DNA of 64,000 nucleotides, taken from Paraburkholderia madseniana. GTDB lineage: Bacteria; Pseudomonadota; Gammaproteobacteria; Burkholderiales; Burkholderiaceae. Below, piece after piece: positions 54,673 to 62,357 of this stretch. The notes under the pieces were generated by a model that saw only the letters and a list, made by a program, of their open reading frames with translations, made no database searches and was not told the DNA's origin. The position numbers and the translations under genes are program-made. The stretch lies in NCBI RefSeq assembly GCF_009690905.1, contig NZ_VOSW01000033.1, forward strand, positions 1-64,000, read 5' to 3'. Position 1 is the first letter of the stretch. Every line of letters starts with the position of its first letter.

Positions 54673-55061
54673 TCCCGAAGAAACTGCTCGGCGCGATCCA
54701 TCGAAAGACCGGAGATGCGAACGCGCCGCTTACCAAGCTCGATTTCGATCTCGCACTCCGGTGGCCTCGCAGCTACCGCTGGCACGCGCTGATCTTGCGA
54801 TGCGGCGTGGTTGCCGGCATCTTCCTCTGGAAGATCAACTACATCGACGGGCAGCAGCGCCAGGCAAGGTTGCGGTGTTGCCAGTTGCGCCTCCAGTGAT
54901 CTTCGCCGCCACTGCGCAACCATATTGGCATTCAAACCATGCGTGCGAGCTACCTCGGCAATTGAGCGATCCGGATCGTTCGTCTCAGCGACCACCGTTT
55001 CCCGAAACTCCCGGGTGTAGTTCTTCGATCCCGGCCGCCGTCCTCGTGCCATTTGCTTCAT
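54660..55061 (-). CDS. tnpA: IS66 accessory protein TnpA
   Basis: 133 residues from MKQMARGRRPGSKNYTREFR (start at 55061; an upstream ATG at 55079 is possible). It holds a helix-turn-helix of the IS3/IS66 Orf1 type (SIAEVARTHGLNANMVAQWR) and a C-terminal strand-helix (KRRVRISGLSMDRAEQFLRD). A 16-bp inverted repeat overlaps the start region and may control translation. Confidence 0.93.
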   Translation of the reverse strand: MKQMARGRRPGSKNYTREFRETVVAETNDPDRSIAEVARTHGLNANMVAQWRRRSLEAQLATPQPCLALLPVDVVDLPEEDAGNHAASQDQRVPAVAARPPECEIEIELGKRRVRISGLSMDRAEQFLRDCLK

Positions 55062-55062
55062 C

Positions 55063-55098
55063 AATCTGATTCCCATCAAATCTGATGGGAATCAGATT
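55063..55098 (-). promoter_or_regulatory. Perfect 16-bp inverted repeat in the tnpA leader
   Basis: AATCTGATTCCCATCA (55063-55078), four bases, TGATGGGAATCAGATT (55083-55098). In the leftward transcript this hairpin ends two bases before the tnpA ATG at 55061 and includes the alternative ATG at 55079. It could hide the start from ribosomes in read-through transcripts, or be a repressor site. Confidence 0.6.
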
Positions 55099-55145
55099 GC
55101 ACCCCTCCCGCCGCCACGAACAGACGGTACAAATCGAGCGCTTAC

Positions 55146-56012
55146 ATTGCTGTCGCGCAGGAGGAACTTGCGCAGCAGGCCTTCCGCCAGGTCCAGAATG
55201 GTGTGCCGGGTCAGTGGGATGAGGCCGCAAGCGAGTTTCTAAGCCAAGCGCATGTGTTACTTCCCGCTGACCCGAACTGTTCGAGCTGCGGTCCGGGATA
55301 CAAGTTTCAGGCGACCGCTGCACAGAAGGCGAACGCCAGCATGTATGCGAGTTACCTGCCGCAGAATGGAATTAACAACTTCTATGCACAGAACGGGTTG
55401 TCGCAACCAAGTGCATCACAAATCAGCAATAGTACGAACCGAGACCAGCAAATCAGCAATCTCATGGGCGGGGGGGTGATAGCAGCAGCAACTGGTGGTG
55501 TGCTAGTCGCAGGCTTGCCGGTTGCAACAGCAGTCGGGGGCTTGGGATTCGCTGCGATTGGCGCAACGACTAGCGGCGGCATGGACGCTGCCGGCCAATA
55601 TGCCCAAACAGGAACCGTGCGTCCCATACAATCGGTTTTTGCCACCGGCACGGGAGCCATTGCTGGACCGATAGGTGCTGAATTGGGTTTGATCGGTAAT
55701 ATGTTGCTCTATGGGGCGAGCAATACTGCAAATACGTTGTTTAACAACGCCTATTATGGAGAATCGAGCAGTGGAGCATATGCTTTCGCAGTTGGAGCTC
55801 TATCTGGCGCTGCGGGATACGGTGCTAGCTTTATTACAACACGAGTGTTGGCGCAACTTGTGCGGCCTATTGTTTTTCAAAACTATAATCCGAGCATACC
55901 TGCCCTGTTGCAAGGCGCACCAAACGCATTCCCATTGACAGGAGGCGGGACACTTGGTTCGTTAGTTCAAGGCGGCTCGTCTTTTGTTCCAAGTAAAGAT
56001 TCGCAAAAATGA
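55146..56012 (+). pseudogene. Orphan CdiA-CT module 2, 3' part
   Basis: It continues the frame of 52501-52619 after the target duplication: IAVAQEELAQQAFRQVQNGV, then DEAASEFLSQAHVLLPADPN with a Cys pair (NCSSCGPGY) and the Gly/Ala-rich body (VIAAATGGVLVAGLPVATAV, FAAIGATTSGGMDAAGQYAQ), ending SSFVPSKDSQK. It parallels orphan CT1 over its whole length with scattered changes. Without IS66 the module would be about 320 residues. Overlaps its immunity gene by ATGA (56009-56012). Confidence 0.75.
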
Positions 56013-56350
56013 AAAATAATTTCCTGAAATTATGTCTTAATTGGATACGACTGACTTTGTATGGATTGCTTTTTTTGTGCGCGATGGCATTTTTGGCGGC
56101 GGGGCCATTTAAACGTATGGGTGAGCCAAGCATTGCCAAAATTGAGCTCGCTCTTGTATTTTTGGTAGGTCTGCTTTGCCTCATTGATGCTTTGTGCATA
56201 TGGTCGGTTCGGGTGCCATATCGAAGGAAGATAGGGCGACCGGTACCTCCCAACACGTCAAAATGGAGACGCCGATTGATTGTGCAGTCTTTACTCGGAG
56301 TCGTGACGTTAGTTATCGGTTTTATCGTTGCATACCGCACGGGTATATAG
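56009..56350 (+). CDS. Predicted immunity protein for orphan CT2, 113 aa
   Basis: ATG overlaps the CT2 stop. Three membrane segments (IRLTLYGLLFLCAMAFLAA, IELALVFLVGLLCLIDALC, LLGVVTLVIGFIVAY) separated by a basic loop (RVPYRRKIGRPVPPNTSKWR). AT-rich, unlike cdiA. Unrelated in sequence to the other two immunity proteins although toxins CT1 and CT2 are close relatives. Probably still made, giving protection against a toxin the cell no longer encodes intact. Confidence 0.6.
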   Translation: MKNNFLKLCLNWIRLTLYGLLFLCAMAFLAAGPFKRMGEPSIAKIELALVFLVGLLCLIDALCIWSVRVPYRRKIGRPVPPNTSKWRRRLIVQSLLGVVTLVIGFIVAYRTGI

Positions 56351-56431
56351 AGATGCTCGATCCTGTTTGCCCTGTCGCCGGAGCCGATGGTCTTGATTTC
56401 GTCAGGGCGCACAGTGCAACGGAAAATACCA

Positions 56432-57125
56432 ATCGACTTCTACGACCGGCAATTGCATACGAGTGAGCGGCAACTGATTGAAAACAAGGCGTACCAGATG
56501 GCGGTGCAGGAAGCGCACAATCCGGCGGACGTTCCGACGATCGAGGCATCCTGGACCAACATGCTGACGTTGTGGGGGCGTCGGCGGATCTGGACCAGGG
56601 GGCGGCACGGCAGCTCGACCAAGCAATGGCGCAACTGAAAGCGCAGACAGCCGATCCTTCGGCCTATCAGTCGACCGTGGTCGTGTTGAATGCCGCACAA
56701 TCCGCGATCCAGAGCATCGCGGGACAAACCATTACGGACAACCGTGAGCAGACGATCGCTGCGGACTCCGGAAGAACAGCGCGGGCTGGCGGCGGCCGAG
56801 TGCGCGCTGGTGCATTGCGGACAACGATGCGGCCAGTCCAACGCTCCAGGCGTTGCAGGACGAAGGTCAGAAGTACACATACGAGGCGGGGTTTGCTGAT
56901 TGCTGGCAGTGCTATCCGAGGAGCGGGAAGATGGTGAGCGTGATGACGAGCCTGCTGTGGCGGACCTCGATCCTGACGTGCTGTCCGGGTTTAAAGCCTG
57001 CGGTGTGGAGTCGCCGTCTGGCGAGCCTGAGCCATGGGTGCAGGGGCGGCTGCTTCTGCGGGCGGAGCGAAAACCGTTGGTATCGCTACGACTACTGGAT
57101 GGCGGCGTGGTGCTCGGGGTGAGCG
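56432..57125 (+). pseudogene. Orphan CdiA-CT module 3, decayed
   Basis: It starts IDFYDRQLHTSERQLIENKA, a junction motif related to the DLYNRQLHPEE of the main CT, and reads to WTNMLTL. A frameshift near 56575 moves it to ADLDQGAARQLDQAMAQLKA and QTADPSAYQSTVVVLNAAQ. A second shift near 56770 gives TPEEQRGLAAAECALVHC. Another near 56820 gives ADNDAASPTLQALQDEGQKY. These pieces resemble the globular CT-linker of other Burkholderia haemagglutinins. Beyond about 56930 no frame is convincing. No toxin domain or immunity gene can be assigned. A dead fourth cassette. Confidence 0.6.
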
Positions 57126-57219
57126 CCACTTGATTTGAGATTGGTGTCAGCCATGATCCGCTCCTTTGGTGAGTCGAGGGTGGTCTGGCACAGCAACCAA
57201 CGTGAATTAATCAGACCAA

Positions 57220-57603
57220 ATGTCAAAAAAAATACTGACCACACTGGTCATCGCAACGACTCTCGCGTCAATGCTCGTATTGACCGGCTGCGCCCATCGG
57301 CGTGCACCGGCGGACCAGACCGCCGTGCGGCAGCAAGAGACACGTGCCAAGCAGCCCGAAGCGGGCAACGCTGACGACCCGAATGCAGCGAAGCTGACGT
57401 TCGTCTCCAGCGGAATGCCGATGGCCGTCATGTTCTGGAAGAGCACGTCGACACAGGCATGCAGTGGCTTCGAGCCGGTCGGCCACGTTTTCCACAGTGG
57501 CAGGTCTTGCCCGTTTTTGGGTCTCGATATTTCGGCGCTAAGGTTGCCTTTTCCGCCTTGTATGGACGGCCACGTTTACGAGGAAAAATGTCCTTTTCCG
57601 TAA
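57220..57603 (+). pseudogene. Lipoprotein gene fragment joined to foreign sequence
   Basis: The first 95 codons look real: a lipoprotein signal (LTTLVIATTLASMLVLTGC, lipobox Cys at about 24), a Gln/Ala-rich linker and a compact GMPMAVMFWKSTSTQACSGF domain. From about 57500 the frame runs antisense over the end of an H-NS gene and becomes meaningless. So the lipoprotein lost its C-terminus through a recombination that also clipped hns. No good ribosome binding site. The family of the lipoprotein is unknown. Confidence 0.55.
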
Positions 57604-57727
57604 GACAGTAGTCCAAAATTTTCGTTTGTATTTCCGAGATCACGGCCTGTAGCTCGCTGGCCCGCGCAGCTTCAGCTTGCTGCGTGAGTTGTTCGATCTG
57701 GTCTCGAAGGGCTTTGTAGGTTGCCAT
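57428..57727 (-). pseudogene. H-NS-family nucleoid protein gene, 3' end lost
   Basis: Residues 1-75 are H-NS-like: N-terminal oligomerisation helices (MATYKALRDQIEQLTQQAEA, ISEIQTKILDYCLTEKDIF), an AT-hook-like linker (RKRGRPYKAEKATLAP) and the start of the DNA-binding domain (KYRDPKTGKT). The expected W-x-G-R-G-x-x-P end is replaced by CHCGKRGRPARSH and unrelated residues where the gene runs into the antisense lipoprotein fragment near 57505. DNA binding is probably lost; the oligomerisation part could still act as a dominant-negative partner if translated. Confidence 0.7.
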
Positions 57728-58012
57728 GGTGCATTTCCGTTCAGGTTGGAGATAGCAGAGCAATAGATTGGTTCGAACGATTTAGGGGTGTCCGAACCTC
57801 AGGTACACAAGGACAGCGAGTACGATAAAAATGGCGATTGCCCTCGGCTACGCGTTGTAGGAATCGTTGTCCGTTTTTCGACAGACTGGGCAGTACAACC
57901 TTTGGGGTTTGATGCCTTTTCTATCCGGCTCAAGTCTTGGCGTGACGATTTTCCTGCAACGAGGGCATTTGAGGCGAATTTGATTTGGCATGCTTATTTA
58001 TGGGTGGGGCGA

Positions 58013-58366
58013 TTAGATCTTTTTATTGCGCTTTGGCTTTTTTGGTGATCCGAGCGGGAATAGAGTAGCTTCTCTGCGAATTTCTTCGTCCGAGTCAGCG
58101 TGAGCAGTAGTCGAATTGAGTCCGCAGTCGAGTCTTGTGCAGGCGACGACGACGGCCTGCGCGATTTCCCCGATCATGGATCGAATGAGATCGCTTTTGG
58201 GGCTGGCGCGAAGAACGACGCGCAGCCAGTCGAGTTTTCGGGTAAACATTGGTACGGCCATTACGCGAATGACTAGGCGTTGATCTCTGTCCGAAGGATC
58301 GAAAGTGGCGCACGCTTTGAGAAGTCCGGGTAGTTCAGATTGCGTCGGCGAAGAGGTGCAGTCCAT
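58013..58366 (-). CDS. Hypothetical protein, 117 aa
   Basis: Reads as a plausible soluble protein (MDCTSSPTQSELPGLLKACA, RLVIRVMAVPMFTRKLDWLR, DLIRSMIGEIAQAVVVACTR) with a basic end (SPKKPKRNKKI). No ribosome binding site precedes 58366. It lies downstream of the terminator at 58405-58436, so it would need its own promoter. Family unknown. Confidence 0.35.
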   Translation of the reverse strand: MDCTSSPTQSELPGLLKACATFDPSDRDQRLVIRVMAVPMFTRKLDWLRVVLRASPKSDLIRSMIGEIAQAVVVACTRLDCGLNSTTAHADSDEEIRREATLFPLGSPKKPKRNKKI

Positions 58367-58404
58367 GGCGATACAGGCTACGAATGAGCGATTCCAGGAA
58401 TGAA

Positions 58405-58436
58405 AAAGGGCGTCGCGTGAACTGAACACGACGCCA
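58405..58436 (-). terminator. Leftward terminator after the chemoreceptor operon
   Basis: Arms GGCGTCGCGTG (58409-58419) and CACGACGCC (58427-58435) pair with a two-base bulge. On the reverse strand a CCTTTTTCATT run follows. It ends the leftward unit of the chemoreceptor and its small partner. Similar sequence occurs at 35846-35874. Confidence 0.7.
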
Positions 58437-58516
58437 AGACGTCCTGGGCTCCGGGGAGAGCGGTGGCCATGCCAGAACGTGAGAGACAGTGCGATCTTGC
58501 GATTTCGAAACGGACG

Positions 58517-58819
58517 CTACTTGTGCGCGGTGCTTTTCCTGTCCGGTGCGGTCAGCAGGGTATTGGTCTGTTCCAGCAGTGTTGAGTGATACTCGACCGT
58601 CAAAGGTATGTCGTCCATGAGCGACATTGCGTCTTCAATCGCATGTCGAAATGCCTTGCTGATCTCCGCACATTGGGTCGCTGTGAGGTGTGGGAGCGTG
58701 GTGTCAAGGAGTTTGCACATAACGACAACCTGTGCGCCTAAACGGGAGACGGCCTTGCAGTTCGACGAAACAACGTTAGTCGGTGATGTCAGAAGTGCGT
58801 CGGTGTTATTCAAAATCAC
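58517..58819 (-). CDS. Small chemoreceptor-linked protein, 100 aa
   Basis: Immediately follows the chemoreceptor stop: TGA, AGGAG, then GTG (58819) or a better-spaced TTG (58813). An all-helical protein: CKAVSRLGAQVVVMCKLLDT, HLTATQCAEISKAFRHAIED. A second, interrupted copy lies at 61760-61975 next to a second chemoreceptor remnant, and a scar of a third flank is at 35.9 kb. So the pairing with chemoreceptors is repeated, which suggests a functional link. The family is unknown to me. Confidence 0.6.
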   Translation of the reverse strand: MILNNTDALLTSPTNVVSSNCKAVSRLGAQVVVMCKLLDTTLPHLTATQCAEISKAFRHAIEDAMSLMDDIPLTVEYHSTLLEQTNTLLTAPDRKSTAHK

Positions 58820-58825
58820 GGCTCC

Positions 58826-60571
58826 TCAGAACGTTTCCCAGTCGGCGCCACCCGCATCCGCCGAGACAGTCACGCCGTTGCCGGTCGTAGGATTGGGTGC
58901 TTGAGGAACAGTTTTTGGCTTAGCCGCTGCCGTGCGACGGGTGGCTGGAGTCTTGGGGGCCGGCAGGCGCGGTTTGCCTTGCGGAATAGCCGCTCGTGAC
59001 ACGGAGATCCCCGTATCGGCGACCTTGAACACCGAGACCGCGTTTTTCAGGTTCATGGCCTGTTCTTCAAGTGACTGCGCCGCTGCTGCCGCCTGCTCGA
59101 CGAGCGCTGCATTCTGCTGGGTCACTTCGTCCATTTGGCCGACGGCCTGATTCACCTGTTCAATGCCACGGCTCTGTTCTTCAGAAGCCGCAGCGATTTC
59201 GCCCACAATATCGGACACCTGTTTGATGGCCTGCTTGACCTGACCCATGGTCGCACCGACTTCCGCCGCCTGCTTCGAGCCGTCCTGCACCACGACGACC
59301 GAAGATTCGATTAACCCCTTGATCTCCTTCGCGGCGGCCGAAGAACGCTGAGCCAGACTGCGCACCTCGCTGGCGACCACGGCAAAGCCACGTCCCTGCT
59401 CACCCGCACGGGCGGCTTCCACGGCGGCGTTCAAGGCGAGAATGTTGGTCTGGAACGCAATGCCTTCGATCACGCCCGTGATGTCGGAAATCTTGCCCGA
59501 ACTGCTGCTGATTTTTTCAATGGTGCCGACCATGGCCTGAACCGCGTCGTGACCCGTGTCTGCCAGATCCGTGGCGTTCGTTGCCAGTGCGTTCGCCTGC
59601 CGGGCATTGTCAGCGTTCTGTTTCACTGTCTCCGTTAGCTGCGTCATGCTAGCCGCGGTTTCCTCAAGCGACGCTGCCTGTTCTTCGGTACGGGCAGATA
59701 GGTCGGTATTGCCGCTGGCGATTTCCCGTGACGCTATGGAAACCGATTCGGTGGAGGCACGAATCCCAGTTGCAACGTTTGTCAGATTGTCATTCATCGT
59801 TTTCAGCGACTGCAACAACTGACCGACTTCGTCCCGGCGACCGGTTTCGATACGCGAGGTTAGGTCGCCGGAAGCGACCGTTTCCGCAATTTCGAGAGCT
59901 TGCCTGACCGGCACAGTAATACTGCGCGTTGCCAGATATGCAACGGCCACCCCAAGCAGTATGCCGACGCCACTCATGGCGAACATGAGGGCTCGGGCAT
60001 TGGCATAGTTGGCATGCGCGGCGGCCGAACTATCGACACTCGCTTTACTCTCATAATCGTTGAATTGCGTAAGGAGCTTCGTCCAGTCGTCCAGCGCCGG
60101 GATAGTCTCATTCATGATAATTTCGGAAGCGCCGGGATCATTCCTTAATCCAATCGTGACAGCTTTGTCGACGAGAGGTAGGGCAGCACCTCGAACGACT
60201 TTAAGCTGGGCAAGAAAATTTTTTTCGTTCTGATCAGTGCCCGGATCTTGACCGAAAACGTCGTTAAGTTTCTTCTCGGCTGCGTCATAGCTTGCCATGC
60301 TCTGACCTACATTCTGCTTTTGAAGTGTCATGCGTGACACGTCTTTTAAGATAATGAGGTTCCGCATGGCAGTAGCGGCGTCCTGGACATCGCCGCGTGC
60401 CTCAGAAATGAGACTTCTTTCATTTCCATTAAAGTCCACAGCGGCGATCAGAGTATCGTCCATCGCGCCAAGTCGATTCGCTCCAGCAAGCGCTACGGCG
60501 AGCAATATAATCAGGATTATGCCGAAACTCAACCCGAGTCGTGCGCCGATTTTCATGTTGTAAATATTCAT
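58826..60571 (-). CDS. Methyl-accepting chemotaxis protein
   Basis: 581 residues. TM1 near the N-terminus (GLSFGIILIILLAVALAGAN), a four-helix periplasmic ligand domain (about 35-190), TM2 (FAMSGVGILLGVAVAYLAT), HAMP (RSITVPVRQALEIAETVASG) and the signalling domain with the conserved hairpin tip (GVIEGIAFQTNILALNAAVE, AARAGEQGRGFAVVASEVRS). The C-terminal DWETF is an xWxxF pentapeptide that tethers the CheR/CheB adaptation enzymes. It is of the Tsr/4HB class and sits in the inner membrane. The start at 60571 (MNIYNMKIGARLGLSFG) is family-like; a further ATG at 60556 is possible. Confidence 0.93.
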   Translation of the reverse strand: MNIYNMKIGARLGLSFGIILIILLAVALAGANRLGAMDDTLIAAVDFNGNERSLISEARGDVQDAATAMRNLIILKDVSRMTLQKQNVGQSMASYDAAEKKLNDVFGQDPGTDQNEKNFLAQLKVVRGAALPLVDKAVTIGLRNDPGASEIIMNETIPALDDWTKLLTQFNDYESKASVDSSAAAHANYANARALMFAMSGVGILLGVAVAYLATRSITVPVRQALEIAETVASGDLTSRIETGRRDEVGQLLQSLKTMNDNLTNVATGIRASTESVSIASREIASGNTDLSARTEEQAASLEETAASMTQLTETVKQNADNARQANALATNATDLADTGHDAVQAMVGTIEKISSSSGKISDITGVIEGIAFQTNILALNAAVEAARAGEQGRGFAVVASEVRSLAQRSSAAAKEIKGLIESSVVVVQDGSKQAAEVGATMGQVKQAIKQVSDIVGEIAAASEEQSRGIEQVNQAVGQMDEVTQQNAALVEQAAAAAQSLEEQAMNLKNAVSVFKVADTGISVSRAAIPQGKPRLPAPKTPATRRTAAAKPKTVPQAPNPTTGNGVTVSADAGGADWETF

Positions 60572-60720
60572 ACTTGAGAAGAGTTGGTGCCGAGGGAGTT
60601 TCTGATTGTGAAAAGCTAAAAGCCGAGGGCCAGTAACCATAGAGGTTATATGGGTAAGCGCACCTGGTAAAACAGTTTGACTTTCGCTAACCTGGCTGCT
60701 TCATGTTGCCGGGGTAATGA

Positions 60721-61191
60721 ATGAAGTGGACGAGGTGTGTCGTTGAACTGAGCGAAGCCGAGGAGGTGACGTTGCAACAGCTGTCGATCAATCACAGGCA
60801 TCGGGACATGCGTACGCGGGCAGCGGGCGTGTTGATGCTCGGGCGCGGGTTCAAGCCCAAGGCGATCGCCGCACAGCTCGATGTGAGCGGGCAGACGGTC
60901 TACAACTGGTTCCACGCGTGGCGCGAGAACGGTGTGTGCGGCCTGATGGGCGGCCACAACGGTGGCCGTGCGCCGTCCCTGTCCGACGGGATGGTCGCCA
61001 CTGCACTTGAGGTGGCGCGGGCCGAGCCCCTGACCCTTGCCCAGATCGCCCAGCGCGTGCAGGACGTCCGTGGTGAGACGCTGCCATGCCGCATCGAAAC
61101 ACTCGGCGAAGTCCTCAAGCGCGCGGGTTTCTCGTTCAAGCGCAACCGCTATACGCTTAAAAAAAGCGCAACGAAGAGGAGTTTGCGATGA
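60721..61191 (+). CDS. IS630 transposase, N-terminal frame (OrfA)
   Basis: 156 residues with an N-terminal helix-turn-helix (FKPKAIAAQLDVSGQTVYNW, FHAWRENGVCGL) and a linker helix region (LTLAQIAQRVQDVRGETL, LKRAGFSFKRNRYTLKK). The frame ends shortly after an A7 run at 61159-61165. A -1 shift there would read RYTLKKKRNEEEFAMKQATL and continue into the catalytic frame, as in other two-frame IS630 elements. Confidence 0.85.
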   Translation: MKWTRCVVELSEAEEVTLQQLSINHRHRDMRTRAAGVLMLGRGFKPKAIAAQLDVSGQTVYNWFHAWRENGVCGLMGGHNGGRAPSLSDGMVATALEVARAEPLTLAQIAQRVQDVRGETLPCRIETLGEVLKRAGFSFKRNRYTLKKSATKRSLR

Positions 61192-61736
61192 AGCAAGCCA
61201 CGCTCGACAAGCTTCAGGTAGCCGCCCGCGACGGCCAGTGCCGCCTGTTCTATCTCGACGAGGCGGGCTTTTGCGCTTCGCCGCCGGCTCAGCGCAGCTG
61301 GTCACCACGTGGATTGCCCCATGCCATCGAACCCAACCCTCATTGCCGACGCAGCGTGATTGCTGCGCTGAACTTCGCCGAAAATAGCTTCGTTTATGCC
61401 GCGAGCGCCCGTACGGTCAAAGGTCCCGGTGTCGTGGGCTTTCTCGATACCCTGATTCGCCAGGGTGATGAGCGTCCCACCGTGATCGTCCTCGACAACG
61501 CGAGCGTTCACCACAGCATCGATCAGAACACGCTGGACCGTTGGTTTATCGAACACAAAGCACTCCTGTTTTATCTGCCGCCGTACAGTCCAGAGCTGAA
61601 TCTCATCGAGATCGTCTGGAAGCATTTCAAATATCACTGGCGGCGCTTTGCCACCTGGACCAGGGAAACCATCGATACGGAACTGGCGAGACTGCTTGCC
61701 GGATACGGCACAGAATTTCAAGTCAATTTCTCATGA
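61188..61736 (+). CDS. IS630 transposase, catalytic frame (OrfB, DDE)
   Basis: 182 residues with the DDE superfamily motifs: first Asp in LFYLDEAGFCASP, second Asp in TVIVLDNASVHHS, and Glu in PYSPELNLIEIVWKHFKYHW. Its ATG overlaps the stop of OrfA (ATGA, 61188-61191), so it can be made alone by coupling or fused by -1 frameshifting at the A7 tract. Catalytic residues are intact. Confidence 0.88.
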   Translation: MKQATLDKLQVAARDGQCRLFYLDEAGFCASPPAQRSWSPRGLPHAIEPNPHCRRSVIAALNFAENSFVYAASARTVKGPGVVGFLDTLIRQGDERPTVIVLDNASVHHSIDQNTLDRWFIEHKALLFYLPPYSPELNLIEIVWKHFKYHWRRFATWTRETIDTELARLLAGYGTEFQVNFS

Positions 61737-61759
61737 ACACTTAACGGCGTAAGGCACCT

Positions 61760-61975
61760 GTAGACCCCGGATCGAAACGATTTCGTCACGGCCGCGCACT
61801 GTGCCGCCGTGAGGTGCCGCAGCACCGCATCGACAAACTTGCTCATAACCACGAGCCGTGCGCCGAGATGAGAAACCGCTGCGCCGTTTGTCCTCACGAG
61901 CGTGGTCAGCGAATTCAGCAACGCTTCATGGGTGTCCGACTTTCCACCCTGTTCAGAACTTTTGCCAGTCTGCAT
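61760..61975 (-). pseudogene. Second copy of the chemoreceptor-linked small gene, cut by IS630
   Basis: THEALLNSLTTLVRTNGAAV, SHLGARLVVMSKFVDAVLRH and LTAAQCAAVTKSFR align without gaps to the 58517-58819 protein. After SFRSGV the sequence is IS630 end. The missing C-terminal 40 residues are not found on the other side of the element. Confidence 0.75.
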
Positions 61976-62036
61976 CGGCAGCCTCCGTTGTGGTGATGGC
62001 GTTTGCTTCGGCGCTCCTCACCGGCGTCGCTCGGCT
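61953..62036 (-). pseudogene. Chemoreceptor 3' end remnant
   Basis: The last 27 codons (ATPVRSAEANAITTTEAADA, then DWQKF and stop at 61953) match the tail of a chemoreceptor in type: an Ala/Thr-rich linker ending in an xWxxF adaptation pentapeptide. It lies just before the second small-gene copy, exactly as the intact chemoreceptor lies before the first. The rest of the receptor is gone. Confidence 0.6.
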
Positions 62037-62357
62037 CTACCCGTGCAACGAAAACGGCGACCCAATCGAGATAATGCATATTAGAACCGTCTGAGGGTGC
62101 GGTTCTTCCCCCGGATGCAGTAGGAACGTCCGGAATGAAGCGTGCAAACATGTCGGCTGAACCTGAGATCGAGTGGGGGGCTTGGGGGCACTTTTGCGCG
62201 CTGCTGGCCGTAGAGCAGGCGTCGCATGACTCCGGCTCCAGCCGTTCCCACGACAACGAAGACTAATATGCGATATGGACATGAACCGGATTGGCGTACC
62301 CGCAGGCGCGGCTCAGCGAAGCGGTGGAACTCCCCTATGACGGGCTTCACGCAAAGC
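62037..62357. other. Scar between receptor remnants, nothing recognised
   Basis: About 320 bases between a leftward receptor tail and a rightward receptor fragment. No supported gene; this is probably where rearrangement removed the bodies of both receptors. Confidence 0.4.

Larger units (their letters stand above)
52620..55145 (-). mobile_element. IS66-family insertion sequence, complete, with 8-bp target duplication
   Basis: 2526 bp. Ends are inverted repeats: left GTAAGCACTTGAACAGGACC, right (reverse complement) GTAAGCGCTCGATTTGTACC. Both continue CGTC. The flanking target duplication is ATTGCTGT at 52612-52619 and 55146-55153, the 8-bp length usual for IS66. It holds tnpA, tnpB and tnpC, all leftward, and interrupts orphan CT2. 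Confidence 0.97.
60645..61765 (+). mobile_element. IS630-family insertion sequence (ends approximate)
   Basis: Two overlapping transposase frames flanked by short sequences TTGACTT (about 60675) and AAGTCAA (about 61722) in inverted orientation. The exact ends and the TA duplication are not resolved. On the right side it cuts a reverse-strand gene after SFRSGV-Y, where TA in GTCTAC is a plausible target. Confidence 0.75.
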
